Below are positions 25,495 to 34,589 of a DNA stretch of 64,000 nt, in pieces. The notes beneath the pieces were generated by a model. It worked only from the letters and a program-made list of their open reading frames with translations. It ran no database searches and had not been told where the DNA came from. The stretch covers positions 2,335,501 to 2,399,500 of the forward strand of contig CP123444.1 of NCBI GenBank assembly GCA_029866965.1, read 5' to 3'. Source of the stretch: Flavobacteriaceae bacterium YJPT1-3. Lineage in GTDB: Bacteria; Bacteroidota; Bacteroidia; Flavobacteriales; Flavobacteriaceae. The position numbers and the translations under genes are program-made. The first letter of the stretch is position 1. Every line of letters starts with the position of its first letter.

Positions 25495-26232
25495 TTATCC
25501 CTTTTTGTCTACGCTGCCTCCTGACATGCTTTTGCTTGGGGCATCGACTTCCTTAGGCTCACCCCAATAGTCTACATCGCCGCCGCTGCTGGCCCGTGCC
25601 GTCAGTCGATCAGTTGCATACACGTCAATGGCACCGCCACTGGAAGCATTAGCTACCGCATATTTTGCGCGAAGTTCTTTAGCTTTGATCATGCCCCCAC
25701 TGGAAACCGATGCCTCTAAGTTTTCTGTACTTCCGGAGACTTGAATATCGCCTCCGCTGCTCACATCAACTTCAATAGTGCGTACTATAGCATCAACGGT
25801 CAGGCTACCGCCACTGGATACTTTGAGGTCCAGTTCTTCGCCTTTCAATTGATCTAGAGCGACTACATCAGCACCGCTGTTGGCCCGCAGACCTACTAAG
25901 TTCCCCGAATAGGTAACCTTCACTCGTTTAGAAGTAGCTGATGCAATATTTCCATCGGCATATATACGCAATACCCCGTTGCGAACGTCTATTTCGGCGG
26001 CATCTACCAGATTCTCATCGGCTTCTAGCACCACCTTAAATTCATCTCCACGTTGCACGTAGACATCCCAGCCGTCACCGGCTTCTATACGATCGAAAGA
26101 TTCATTCAGCTTGATTTCTTCGGTAATGACATTACCGTTTCCGCGCAGGCGGTTGAGGTCTAAATTAAACGCACAAGAGGTCAGTAAAAGACTGGTCAGG
26201 AGCGTGATGAAAAATTTAATTAAGGTGGTCAT
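25495..26232 (-). CDS. Head GIN domain (DUF2807) lipoprotein
   Basis: Start chosen at ATG 26232 (MTTLIKFFITLLTSLLLTSC), a lipoprotein signal with Cys20; the extended reading to 26307 would translate a palindrome copy. The mature 225 residues form repeated short beta strands with five SSGG turns (VSSGGSL, VSSGGDI, VSSGGMI, ASSGGAI, ASSGGDV), typical of the auto-transporter-like head GIN domain. Proposed as an adhesin-like or envelope-sensing fold. Last gene of the PadR-PspC cluster. Confidence 0.85.
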   Translation of the reverse strand: MTTLIKFFITLLTSLLLTSCAFNLDLNRLRGNGNVITEEIKLNESFDRIEAGDGWDVYVQRGDEFKVVLEADENLVDAAEIDVRNGVLRIYADGNIASATSKRVKVTYSGNLVGLRANSGADVVALDQLKGEELDLKVSSGGSLTVDAIVRTIEVDVSSGGDIQVSGSTENLEASVSSGGMIKAKELRAKYAVANASSGGAIDVYATDRLTARASSGGDVDYWGEPKEVDAPSKSMSGGSVDKKG

Positions 26233-26279
26233 GGTTGTTGTTTTTTGATTTAATACTGTTGTAAAATTTATTAATTGTG

Positions 26280-26295
26280 CGCTTTCGCGAAAGCG
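26280..26295. repeat. GCTTTCGCGAAAGC palindrome, copy 4 (16-bp form)
   Basis: Intergenic 16-bp version (C-GCTTTCGCGAAAGC-G) between the head-GIN and DUF4440-like genes, on the 5' side of the former. Confidence 0.9.
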
Positions 26296-26316
26296 TAATG
26301 GGCTCAATTGTCGTTT

Positions 26317-27096
26317 TTAAGGGTTGAATTGTATAGCCCGCTCTACTTCTTTCCCATCTTCTCTCACAATCATCGTTTGAGCTCCTTTCACTCCCTGAAA
26401 TTCAAAGGTGAGCGGTGCCTGGGGATGCTGAAAGTGCTGTTCTCCTATGGGAATGAGTAAAGCGCTCACTTTGCCTGCCTTGATCTGTAAGTGTCCGTCA
26501 ACAAGTTGAAGCGTCACGTCACCGGTCTTGGGCGCCTGATAGCGGCCTACAAACCGGGAGAGTTGCTCTGTAGATAAGTTTATCGTTTTGATGTCAGACG
26601 CCGACATATGATCGAAGCTGAGCACCCTTTTAATCTTCCACTGCTCTTGATTACGTATCCATAAGTGGGTAAACTTAGCCACTCCGGTTTGGTACAATTC
26701 CTTTCCCGGCTCCTGGATGTAAAAGGCATGATCGCCGTTTTGAATGACACCGTAAAGTTCCTGATTGTCGTAGAGCGGATAGAGCACTGTACTGCCCGCA
26801 ATTAATTTTCGGATCGGTTTCTTGTCCGGATCGCACATATTCTTTTCGAAATTCTTTAAAAATGTGTCTTTGCCGTAGGTGACGCCACCCACATCATGGT
26901 AGAATTCCAGATCATCAGCCAGCAAACTGGCATTCGATTTCATATCACACTGATTAAAGCCTACTTCAAAAAGCAGACTATCCCGTTGCATGATGGTTCG
27001 AAAGAGCTCGTCTTCTTTGCTTACCTGTCCAACCAGAAGCGCCGGAAAGCTGACCAGGAGGATATAGATTGCACAAGTATGGCTACGAATATTCAT
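26317..27096 (-). CDS. Exported NTF2-like (DUF4440/SnoaL-type) protein
   Basis: 259 residues with a signal peptide (CAIYILLVSFPALLVGQ). Residues ~30-155 look like an NTF2 fold: LFRTIMQRDSLLFEVGFNQCD, then LADDLEFYHDVGG, then FTHLWIRNQEQWKIKRVLSFDH. The C-terminal ~90 residues (LSRFVGRYQAPKTGDVTLQ) resemble the DUF3471 add-on seen after beta-lactamase-like and other secreted enzymes. Activity unknown. Second-last gene of the PadR-PspC cluster, 5 bp after pspC-like stop. Confidence 0.78.
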   Translation of the reverse strand: MNIRSHTCAIYILLVSFPALLVGQVSKEDELFRTIMQRDSLLFEVGFNQCDMKSNASLLADDLEFYHDVGGVTYGKDTFLKNFEKNMCDPDKKPIRKLIAGSTVLYPLYDNQELYGVIQNGDHAFYIQEPGKELYQTGVAKFTHLWIRNQEQWKIKRVLSFDHMSASDIKTINLSTEQLSRFVGRYQAPKTGDVTLQLVDGHLQIKAGKVSALLIPIGEQHFQHPQAPLTFEFQGVKGAQTMIVREDGKEVERAIQFNP

Positions 27097-27100
27097 GAGA

Positions 27101-28804
27101 CTAACCGTTTATACTGTCTGTACTCACCGGGGAAGATTGATCGCGACGCACATCAATAGGCTCATCCTCTTCTTCCCAGTCAGGAGTATCATTATTCTCG
27201 TAGGAGCGGTAATTCCATTCATCTTCGTCTTCAATATCCTCGTCACAGGAAGGGCAGACTAAGTCTCCATCGCGCATGATCAGGTATTCCTCTTCCTGAC
27301 CATTATCCAGCAGGTCTCGATAGCGACTGCTGTTGCGATGGTAGGAGTAGGTATTTTCATCGGCATAAAGCGTCATTCCTTCCGGGAGGGTCAGAATGAC
27401 CGTTACTTCCTGTTCGCGATAGCGATTATCCACATCCGTAAGGTAAAAACCATCCAGAAGGAGTGTATTTCCGTCGAGTTTATAATTGTATTCTATGTCT
27501 TGAGCAAGGGCTTTCCCTTCGTCCCAGTTTCCGCCCTGGGCTCGCTTGTTGATCTGAATTCGAGATATACTGTCCTTAGATGTTCTTACGATAAGACGAA
27601 CGTCACGTCCATAAAGCTTGCGTTGGCCATCCACACTAAAGATTTTAATATTGCTCGAGCGGTAGGCACCGTCGTTGATGGTTTGATTACCGGCCATTTC
27701 CAACCGCAAGGTATCTGATGGCCGGAGATTCAATTCGGTAGTGGAGGATACCTCCCCTTCAAACCCGGTATAGGCAGCCTGACGTATTCCCAGTACACCC
27801 AGGGTGATCACTGCAATCAGCCAAAGTCCGAGAAAGGTCAGCTTTCCCGCCAGGGGCATGGACTTCAAATTTCCTACCACGATCTTTAATCCCAAATAGA
27901 ACAGGAAGAAGAACGGAATTCCGATGGCGAGAAACAGCAATAGCGACACCAGCCAAAAGGGGGTTCCGGTAGTATTCATCATATGAAATTGCTCCATAAG
28001 TGCTCCGTCAAAGGCATCCAGAGTACCGGCGGTAAACAGTCCGACAAATAGACCGATCACCGTGGCTCCACCCACAAGGATCAGGAATACACCAATGATC
28101 TTTCCGATGATCTTCAATAGGAAAAGAAAGACTTCTCCCAATCGGGTAAACACAGAGCGGGCTCCGTCACGAGCTTTTCTGCCCGCTTTTTCATAGTCTA
28201 CATTCTTGACACTGTCGGCAACATTTCCAAATCCCTCTTTTACTTTTTGCTGAATATTATCAATGTTAACCGGCTTTCCCGTCATGGCCAATTTCTCTGA
28301 AGTGGTTTTGGCTTCAGGTACTAAGATCCAGAGTAGGAAATACAGGAGAATGGGAAATCCGAATCCAAGCAGGACGATCAGGATCATGCCCAGGCGTATC
28401 CACAAGGGGTCAATTCCCAGGTAATGACCAAGTCCGCTGGACACTCCGCCGATATAGCTATTATCCGTATCCCGGAATAATTTCTTGCTTTCCCGATAAG
28501 CTTTTTGCTTATGGATGGGCTCATCTTCAAAGATTTCTTCGTCCACAGCGTAGTCTTCCGGCTGCCCCATGATCGCGATAACCTGGTCCAGTTCTTCCAG
28601 ACCGATGACCTGACGTTCATGAGAGATCTTCTCGCTGAACAATTCAGCGATGCGCGCTTCAATATCGGCAATGATCTCATCCTGCCCCTGGGCGCCGGTG
28701 AATGAACGTTTTATGGCAGCAAGATAGCGTTGCAGCTTGGCGTAAGCATCTTCATCTATATAGAAAAATAGGCCGGCTAAATTTATGTTAACTGTCTTGT
28801 TCAT
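27101..28804 (-). CDS. PspC domain membrane protein
   Basis: 567 residues. An N-terminal ~100-residue region contains VNINLAGLFFYIDEDAY. The PspC domain sits at about residues 108-170 (LFRDTDNSYIGGVSSGLGHYLGID, then two hydrophobic stretches). Three to four more membrane helices follow between 215 and 345. The final ~200 residues are soluble and beta-rich, with CPSCDEDIEDEDE near the end. PspC proteins sense envelope stress with PspA-type systems. Second gene after padR; gap 2 bp, so clearly co-transcribed. Confidence 0.88.
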   Translation of the reverse strand: MNKTVNINLAGLFFYIDEDAYAKLQRYLAAIKRSFTGAQGQDEIIADIEARIAELFSEKISHERQVIGLEELDQVIAIMGQPEDYAVDEEIFEDEPIHKQKAYRESKKLFRDTDNSYIGGVSSGLGHYLGIDPLWIRLGMILIVLLGFGFPILLYFLLWILVPEAKTTSEKLAMTGKPVNIDNIQQKVKEGFGNVADSVKNVDYEKAGRKARDGARSVFTRLGEVFLFLLKIIGKIIGVFLILVGGATVIGLFVGLFTAGTLDAFDGALMEQFHMMNTTGTPFWLVSLLLFLAIGIPFFFLFYLGLKIVVGNLKSMPLAGKLTFLGLWLIAVITLGVLGIRQAAYTGFEGEVSSTTELNLRPSDTLRLEMAGNQTINDGAYRSSNIKIFSVDGQRKLYGRDVRLIVRTSKDSISRIQINKRAQGGNWDEGKALAQDIEYNYKLDGNTLLLDGFYLTDVDNRYREQEVTVILTLPEGMTLYADENTYSYHRNSSRYRDLLDNGQEEEYLIMRDGDLVCPSCDEDIEDEDEWNYRSYENNDTPDWEEEDEPIDVRRDQSSPVSTDSING

Positions 28805-28806
28805 TG

Positions 28807-29142
28807 TTACTTATTTTTTCGTTTGGTTACTAGCTGGACCGCTCCTTGAAGGTCGTCCCAGGTGGTTGTCAATTCGTTCAGAAAGTGCTTACCGGTTTCG
28901 GTCAGCCCGTAGTATTTGCGGGGTGGTCCTCCGGTTGATTCTTCCCAGCGGTAGCTCAGAAGCCCTGCATTTTTCAAGCGTGTCAGTAGTGGATAAATGG
29001 TACCCTCTACCACAAGCAATTTGGCTTCTTTTAAAGTTTCCAGTATCTCTGCCACGTAGGCGTCTTCGTCCTTCAGGACCGATAAGATACAGTACTCCAG
29101 CACGCCTTTTCGCATTTGTGCTTTTGTGTTTTCGATCTTCAT
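28807..29142 (-). CDS. PadR family transcriptional regulator
   Basis: 111 residues, a single winged helix-turn-helix of the PadR type: RKGVLEYCILSVLKDEDAYVAEI, VVEGTIYPLLTRLKNAGLLSYRWEESTGGPPRKYYGLTETG. It likely represses its own operon (padR-pspC-NTF2-head GIN) and responds to an unknown envelope or phenolic signal. ATG at 29142; it is the first gene of the cluster. Confidence 0.92.
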   Translation of the reverse strand: MKIENTKAQMRKGVLEYCILSVLKDEDAYVAEILETLKEAKLLVVEGTIYPLLTRLKNAGLLSYRWEESTGGPPRKYYGLTETGKHFLNELTTTWDDLQGAVQLVTKRKNK

Positions 29143-29184
29143 AGATGCTTCATTTTAAATGGTAAAACTGTTCGTTTTTTGATG

Positions 29185-29742
29185 TTACTGCTCTGTATCC
29201 GAAGAACTAGTCTCCGTTTGAGATGCAGCGTTGGTATTGTCTGGAGTGTCGTAGTCGACTGCAGGTGATGAGTCTGCCTCCTTGATAAAGTTGATGGTCA
29301 GTGGATACTGGTAGGGTTTACCCTCACTAGCTCGAATGGCCGCCGAAATAACACCGACCAATTCAAAAATGAGGAGTCCCAGTAAGAGTACTCCCGCGAT
29401 AAACAGTATGGTTAGAATACCACTGGCGTGCCAGAAGTCGTCAAAATCATGAAGGCCTCTGTGCACACTCATGGAGTGTTCGTAATCGACTAGTTCAGCC
29501 ACCTGCCATATAAAGAAGGGGATCGCCAAAAGAATCAATCCCACCGTATAGATCAGCAAACTCAATTGAAAATTGAGCGCCTGACGACCGTGGTTGTCAA
29601 TAAATCGAGAATCCTTTTTGACTACACTCCACAAAATAAGGGGAGCGATAAAGTTTCCAAAGGGGATAAACCACTTACTGAAGGTGGATAAATGCATAAG
29701 AGAAGCTAATGTTCTGCTATTGGTTGAGGTGTTATTTTCCAT
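29185..29742 (-). CDS. DUF4870 membrane protein
   Basis: 185 residues. DUF4870 core: LASLMHLSTFSKWFIPFGNFIAPLILW, then SRFIDNHGRQALNFQLSL, with three or four hydrophobic segments between residues 20 and 140. The last ~45 residues are polar and Ser/Thr/Asn-rich. The family is of unknown function and often sits beside padR-pspC genes, as here, 42 bp upstream of padR on the same strand. Confidence 0.88.
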   Translation of the reverse strand: MENNTSTNSRTLASLMHLSTFSKWFIPFGNFIAPLILWSVVKKDSRFIDNHGRQALNFQLSLLIYTVGLILLAIPFFIWQVAELVDYEHSMSVHRGLHDFDDFWHASGILTILFIAGVLLLGLLIFELVGVISAAIRASEGKPYQYPLTINFIKEADSSPAVDYDTPDNTNAASQTETSSSDTEQ

Positions 29743-29886
29743 TGCTTATTAATTTCCTTTACAAATATGTATCTAAAAGATGGTATTATGTTACGCATAG
29801 TACTATAATTAACAAATATTTAACACATAGACTGGTGGGTTAAGAATCGATTTTTCTGAGTACTTTTACCGCAATTCAATACTGCT

Positions 29887-30345
29887 ATGAGCCTTAATCC
29901 AAGTAAATTCAACTGGTATACTTTTTTTAATCTTCCGTCGGCCTGGTGGACTGGCGTTCGGGTTAAAGCTATTGATGCGCATCAGTGTGTGGTCAGCGTA
30001 AAACATCGATGGATCAATCAGAATCCTTTTCGTTCTATGTTTTGGGCGGTACAGGGAATGGCGGCCGAATTGGCGACCGGGGCCCTGGTCATGTTGGCGA
30101 TCAGAAATAGCGGAAAAAAGATTTCGATGTTGGTAGCCAATAACAACGCCACTTTCACCAAGAAGGCTACCGGAAGAATCACCTTTAGGTGTCAGGATGG
30201 CGCGAAAATTCAAGAAGCCATCGATCGCGCAGTCGCTACCGGCGAGGGGCAAACCTGCTGGATGCAGTCGGTAGGTGTCAATAAAGAGGGAATTCCCGTA
30301 AGCACCTTTAATTTTGAATGGACGGTTAAAGCCAAGTCGGTCTAA
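29887..30345 (+). CDS. DUF4442 hotdog-fold (thioesterase-like) protein
   Basis: 152 residues with the hotdog pattern. WYTFFNLPSAWWTGVRVKAID starts the domain, NPFRSMFWAVQGMAAELATGAL is the central helix, and WMQSVGVNKEGIPVSTFNFEWTVKAK closes it. Fits DUF4442, a PaaI-like thioesterase relative; acyl-CoA activity is inferred from fold only. TACTTTTA, one base off the -7 consensus, lies about 25 bp upstream. Confidence 0.85.
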   Translation: MSLNPSKFNWYTFFNLPSAWWTGVRVKAIDAHQCVVSVKHRWINQNPFRSMFWAVQGMAAELATGALVMLAIRNSGKKISMLVANNNATFTKKATGRITFRCQDGAKIQEAIDRAVATGEGQTCWMQSVGVNKEGIPVSTFNFEWTVKAKSV

Positions 30346-30442
30346 ACGCCCTGCTCTTCAGATCAAAGTGATATCCTTGTAACGAAGCGGTATTCATCGC
30401 TACCTATAGATGATCATAAATTAACAATCAACACTTTTACGC

Positions 30443-31243
30443 ATGAATGCACACGAAATTGACTACCACATCTACGGGGAAGAGATGCAGTATGTAGAAA
30501 TCGAACTAGACCCCCAAGAAGGAGTAATTGCTGAAGCCGGCAGTTTTATGATGATGGATGACGGCATTAAAATGGAAACCATCTTTGGTGACGGATCTAA
30601 AAATGACAGCAGTATCATGGGGAAGATCTTTGGGGCCGGGAAACGGCTGCTGACCGGAGAATCCCTATTCATGACCGTTTTCTACAATACCATTCCCGGA
30701 AAAAAGAGGGTTTCTTTTGCTTCTCCTTATCCCGGTAAAATTATTGCCATCGACCTGTCCAGCAATGGGGGTCGCTTTGTTTGTCAAAAGGATGCCTTTC
30801 TCTGCGCGGCCAAAGGGGTTTCAGTAGGCATTGAATTCTCCAGAAAATTAGGTCGTGGTCTTTTTGGAGGGGAAGGTTTCATCATGCAGCGCCTGGAAGG
30901 AGACGGTCTGGCCTTCGTACATGCTGGAGGGACCACCTATAAGAAGGAATTACAGGCAGGGGAGAAGTTGAAGGTGGATACCGGATGCATCATTGGTTTT
31001 GACCATACCGTAAACTACGATATTGAATTCGTAGGGGGTATTCGTAATACCATCTTTGGAGGCGAAGGCTTGTTCTTTGCTACCCTGACCGGACCGGGAA
31101 CCGTTTATGTTCAGTCTTTACCATTCAGCCGACTGGCCGGACGGGTATGGGCCGCTGCACCCAAGGGAGGCGGCAGAGATAAAGGAGAAGGCTCGATTTT
31201 AGGAGGACTCGGCGATCTGCTGGATGGCGACAATCGCTTTTAA
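30443..31243 (+). CDS. TIGR00266/AIM24 family protein
   Basis: 266 residues, almost all beta strands in pseudo-repeats. YVEIELDPQEGVIAEAGSFMMMDDGI opens the domain, then SLFMTVFYNTIPGKKRVSFASPYPGKIIAIDL, GGEGFIMQRLEGDGLAFVHAGG and GPGTVYVQSLPFSRLAGR. This matches the AIM24 family, named after a yeast mitochondrial protein; the bacterial role is unknown. A Gly-rich tail (GGGRDKGEGSILGGLGDLL) may bind membrane or a partner. Probably monocistronic. Confidence 0.9.
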   Translation: MNAHEIDYHIYGEEMQYVEIELDPQEGVIAEAGSFMMMDDGIKMETIFGDGSKNDSSIMGKIFGAGKRLLTGESLFMTVFYNTIPGKKRVSFASPYPGKIIAIDLSSNGGRFVCQKDAFLCAAKGVSVGIEFSRKLGRGLFGGEGFIMQRLEGDGLAFVHAGGTTYKKELQAGEKLKVDTGCIIGFDHTVNYDIEFVGGIRNTIFGGEGLFFATLTGPGTVYVQSLPFSRLAGRVWAAAPKGGGRDKGEGSILGGLGDLLDGDNRF

Positions 31244-31386
31244 TGTTGAAAACTTTTCTGTTAAAGTGCCCGATTTTATCGATAAGATTAAACAAAATGA
31301 GTTAAATTGTATAACGTTAATATAAAAACCAGCACTTTATACAACAACATTACCTGTTTAATCCTAACCCTAAAACTGGTTCAAAT

Positions 31387-31584
31387 ATGGCGAGAGCAAT
31401 GTTTGAGTACACCAAAGAGGTACTCAAGAAAGTGAGTTTCGATGTGAAATTATTCAGCAAAGAACTCACCAAAGCGATGCAGCGATTACTACCTTTTGAA
31501 ATAGCTGAACTTCGCATTTGGATTCTTCAATTAACCAAGGAAAATCCAAATTTGAATGAATGTTTAATCCTTATTAAATCATAA
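31387..31584 (+). CDS. Small conserved helical protein, 65 aa
   Basis: Complete 65-residue frame with Met start at 31387 and its own terminator 5 bp after the stop. The sequence is amphipathic and Lys/Leu-rich (TKEVLKKVSFDVKLFSKELTK, then FEIAELRIWILQL). I recall similar short proteins in other flavobacteria, with no function. A dedicated terminator and a >140-bp leader support a real gene. Confidence 0.68.
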   Translation: MARAMFEYTKEVLKKVSFDVKLFSKELTKAMQRLLPFEIAELRIWILQLTKENPNLNECLILIKS

Positions 31585-31588
31585 ACAG

Positions 31589-31617
31589 AAAGCCCTACGC
31601 CAAGTAGGGCTTTTTAA
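31589..31617 (+). terminator. Terminator after the 65-aa gene
   Basis: Stem AAAGCCCTAC/GTAGGGCTTT with a five-base loop and a T run. Confidence 0.88.
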
Positions 31618-31643
31618 TTTTGGGTATGTATTTACGGCTACTA

Positions 31644-32582
31644 TTATTTAGTCGTCGGACTGATAATCTCTACATTTTGAAAGGTGATGGCCCCTTTGAT
31701 CACGCCATTAAGTACCGAACGGAGCGCTTCAATGATCTGCATTTTGAGTTCGCTTTTGTGAAAAATTAAGCTCACTTCCCGGGCGGGGTGCGGTTCTCCA
31801 AAATGTTTCAGGAATTTTTGATCTTTTTCAGGCAGGTCTAAAGTATGTAAATAGGGCAAAAGGGTCATGCCCAATCCCTCATTGGCCAGTCGGATCAAGG
31901 TTTCGAAACTTCCACTTTCCAGCGCAAAGTGTTCCGTAGTTGCGCCTTTTTGTGCTTTGCATAGATTGATCACCCCATCTCTGAAGCAATGCCCGTCTTC
32001 TAACAGTAACATGTCGTCAAGATCCAGATCACTGCTGTTCAATCCCTCTTTTTTAAACAATCGGTGATTCTGAGGAACATAAGCGACAAAAGGTTCGTAG
32101 TAGAGGGGACGTTCGATCAAATTATCGTTCTCCAGGGGTGTTGCTGCGATTGCCGCATCCAGATGTCCCTCTTCCAGGCGTTCGATGATGGTTTCTGTGG
32201 GCAACTCCTCGATCTTTAACTTGACTTTGGGGTATTTATTGATGAAATTCTTGAGAAACATCGGGAGTAGGGTGGGCATCACGGTGGGGATGATCCCGAG
32301 TTTGAACTCACCGCCAATAAATCCTTTCTGCTGATCAACGATATCGGCAATTCGATTGGCTTCATTGACGATATTCTTTGCCTGGGTCACGATCTTCCGT
32401 CCAATCTCCGTCAGTTCAATTGGTTTTTTGCTCCGGTCAAAAATGAGCACATCCAGCTCATCTTCCAGTTTCTGGATCTGCATGCTCAAGGTAGGCTGAG
32501 TGACAAAGGTCTTCTCCGCCGCTTTGGTGAAATTTTGATGTTCCGCAACAGCGAGCACATATTTTAATTGGGTTATCGTCAT
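31644..32582 (-). CDS. oxyR: LysR-type peroxide regulator OxyR
   Basis: 312 residues. LysR helix-turn-helix at the N-terminus (QNFTKAAEKTFVTQPTLSMQIQKLE). In the effector domain EDGHCFRDGVINLC places the redox pair at Cys199 and Cys208, the same numbers as in E. coli OxyR. Oxidation of this pair by hydrogen peroxide would form a disulfide and switch activation of catalase and peroxiredoxin genes. No katG or ahp gene lies next to it. It is a single gene, 133 bp from the DUF2141 gene. Confidence 0.92.
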   Translation of the reverse strand: MTITQLKYVLAVAEHQNFTKAAEKTFVTQPTLSMQIQKLEDELDVLIFDRSKKPIELTEIGRKIVTQAKNIVNEANRIADIVDQQKGFIGGEFKLGIIPTVMPTLLPMFLKNFINKYPKVKLKIEELPTETIIERLEEGHLDAAIAATPLENDNLIERPLYYEPFVAYVPQNHRLFKKEGLNSSDLDLDDMLLLEDGHCFRDGVINLCKAQKGATTEHFALESGSFETLIRLANEGLGMTLLPYLHTLDLPEKDQKFLKHFGEPHPAREVSLIFHKSELKMQIIEALRSVLNGVIKGAITFQNVEIISPTTK

Positions 32583-32670
32583 AGTTCTAATCGTTGGAAC
32601 GAAAGTACAAAGTGATCGACAAAATCTATATTACTTAAGACGATTTTAGGTTTTGTTTATGAATAGAACT

Positions 32671-32695
32671 AAAAAAAGGAGCCCTTGAGCTCCTT
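32671..32695 (-). terminator. Terminator after the DUF2141 gene
   Basis: Minus-strand stem AAGGAGC/GCTCCTT followed by a run of T residues (complement of seven A), 20 bp from the stop at 32716. Confidence 0.75.
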
Positions 32696-32715
32696 GTTCT
32701 TCTTCCATACCAGGA

Positions 32716-33132
32716 TCAATGTCTGATCTGCAGGGTCAGGTCTTCGTTGGCCACTTCAAAGGCCGCATCAGCAAATACCGGTGGGCCCATACTCATTTCA
32801 TTGTTGGACGTCCCGTAAGGTTCTTTAGGCATGCCGTTGGCTTCAAAATCCATGCGACCATTGCTGTTGAAATCGTGCAGTGTAACAATCGCATAGGTGC
32901 CCGGAGCTACATTTTTGAAGGTCAAAACGGTTTTGGTTGTGTCCGGTTGAGTTCCTGCGGTCTGTAATGGAGCAGCCTTCATGAAGGTGTTTTCATCATA
33001 GAGTGCGGCGGAGATCTGTCCCTCGGTACTCTGTACGTTCTCCAATTCAATGGTAATGGTGACCCCTTCGGTCTCCTGTGCCATTCCTAAGGTAGTGACG
33101 AAGGCCATGACTAAATAGACAAGTGTTTTCAT
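32716..33132 (-). CDS. Exported DUF2141 protein
   Basis: Start set at ATG 33132 (MKTLVYLVMAFVTTLGMAQ), a signal peptide; the reading from 33213 would translate a near-palindrome. 138 residues. The DUF2141 domain follows: GQISAALYDENTFMK, VAPGTYAIVTLHDFNSNGRMDF, GMPKEPYGTSNNEM. These small periplasmic beta-sandwiches are frequent in Bacteroidota and have no proven role. Monocistronic. Confidence 0.88.
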   Translation of the reverse strand: MKTLVYLVMAFVTTLGMAQETEGVTITIELENVQSTEGQISAALYDENTFMKAAPLQTAGTQPDTTKTVLTFKNVAPGTYAIVTLHDFNSNGRMDFEANGMPKEPYGTSNNEMSMGPPVFADAAFEVANEDLTLQIRH

Positions 33133-33175
33133 AAGTGTAGTTTTTGATGTGATTATGCGGTAAAAGTAGGGGTGC

Positions 33176-33189
33176 GCCTTCGCGAAAGC
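33176..33189. repeat. Palindrome copy with one mismatch
   Basis: GCCTTCGCGAAAGC differs from the 14-bp palindrome at one base. Intergenic, 44 bp upstream of the DUF2141 start. Confidence 0.7.
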
Positions 33190-33248
33190 GAATCCGATGT
33201 ACCGAACCGTCAAATCTTAGGTCTCAATTGTAAGTGAATGCTATCGGA

Positions 33249-34589
33249 TTAGAGTAGCCCGCGGGCTTTGATCTCCAAGTACTTGTTGATCGTTTTGACG
33301 CTGAGGTCTTCCGGTTTGGTCAGTATGGTCTGAATTCCATGTTTTTCCAGCGCCTTGACCATAAGGCGTTTTTCGTATTCAAACTTGGCAGCAATGGTAT
33401 GCTGATATACACTTACCAGATCTTTCGCCGGTTCCTTCAATAGCGCGTCCAATTCGGTATTCTGAAAGAAGATGACCACCAACAAATGCTTTTTTGCCAG
33501 GCGTTGAAAGAAGGGGAGTTGGCGTTCCAACGCCGACATGTGTTCGAAATTGGTATACAACATCAAAAGGCTTCGGTTGGGTACCTTGCGCTTCAGATGC
33601 GCAAAAAGTCCGCTGAAATCACTGTCTAAAAATCCGGTGTTGATGTTGTAGAGCACTTCCAAAAGGGTGCTCAGGTGGGATTTCTTTTTACTGGCCGGCA
33701 GATGATTGATCAGGGTATTGGCAAAGGTGACCAGGCCTACCTTGTCATTTTTCTTAAGCGCCACATTGCTGAAAGCCAGGGTGCTATTGATTGCATAGTC
33801 CAATAAGGTTAATCCCTGAAAGGGCATTTTCATCACCCTACCGGCATCAATGATTGAATAAATGGGCTGAGAACGCTCGTCCTGAAATTGATTGACCATC
33901 AACTTCGCGCTTTTAGCGGTGGCCTTCCAATTGATCGTACGCACATCATCACCGGGAATGTATTCTTTGATCTGTTCAAATTCCATGGTGTGCCCAATAC
34001 GACGGATACGCTTCATTCCCGGTAGGGTCAATTTTTGATCCAATGCCAGAAAGGCGTATTTCTTCATTTGAATGAAGGAGGGATACACCTTCACCATTTG
34101 GTCATTCATGAATTTAAACCGTCGCTTGAACAATCCATTGGAGCGGTAAGCATACACATTCAAATGGCCAAAAACATAGGCACCACGCTCCAAAGGGCGA
34201 AGCGCGTAGGAGAAGCGCTTTGTTTCTCCCGCGGTTAAATGCAGGGTCTCCATAAAGTCCCGTTTTTGGAACTGCACCGGAATCTCATCGATAAGTTCTA
34301 AGCTTATCGATTTCCCGTATGTGCTGTTGAAGATCAATTCAACCGTATTGAGGTCGCTGTTCGAAAACTTATCCGGAAGTCGCCGACTGGCCTTCAGGGG
34401 TTGGTCCGGTCGGTATATAAACACGAGATCGACCAGCGCCATAAAGATCGCCAGCACACCCAGTACACTTGCCGCGGTAAACAACAAAGGATACCAGAAA
34501 CTAAATAGATAGAGCACCGCCAGGATGGCGAGCAACCAGTATACCCGTTCCTGAACATACAAAGACCGTATGAGTCGAATTCCTTTCAA
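33249..34589 (-). CDS. DUF58 domain protein
   Basis: 446 residues. Two N-terminal membrane helices (residues ~15-60) are followed by a beta-rich region. DUF58 starts near residue 195 (MKRIRRIGHTMEFEQIKEYIPGDDVRTINWKATAK), and a von Willebrand A-like fold continues with SIIDAGRVM and LMLYTNFEH. DUF58 proteins partner with MoxR ATPases, here encoded next door with no gap. Last gene of the MoxR cluster. Thought to help assemble envelope complexes; the client is unknown. Confidence 0.88.
   Translation of the reverse strand: MKGIRLIRSLYVQERVYWLLAILAVLYLFSFWYPLLFTAASVLGVLAIFMALVDLVFIYRPDQPLKASRRLPDKFSNSDLNTVELIFNSTYGKSISLELIDEIPVQFQKRDFMETLHLTAGETKRFSYALRPLERGAYVFGHLNVYAYRSNGLFKRRFKFMNDQMVKVYPSFIQMKKYAFLALDQKLTLPGMKRIRRIGHTMEFEQIKEYIPGDDVRTINWKATAKSAKLMVNQFQDERSQPIYSIIDAGRVMKMPFQGLTLLDYAINSTLAFSNVALKKNDKVGLVTFANTLINHLPASKKKSHLSTLLEVLYNINTGFLDSDFSGLFAHLKRKVPNRSLLMLYTNFEHMSALERQLPFFQRLAKKHLLVVIFFQNTELDALLKEPAKDLVSVYQHTIAAKFEYEKRLMVKALEKHGIQTILTKPEDLSVKTINKYLEIKARGLL

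Noticed and set aside
25495-26232. SSGG repeats in the head-GIN gene as a DNA repeat
   Set aside because: The repeat is at protein level with varied codons, as expected of this fold.
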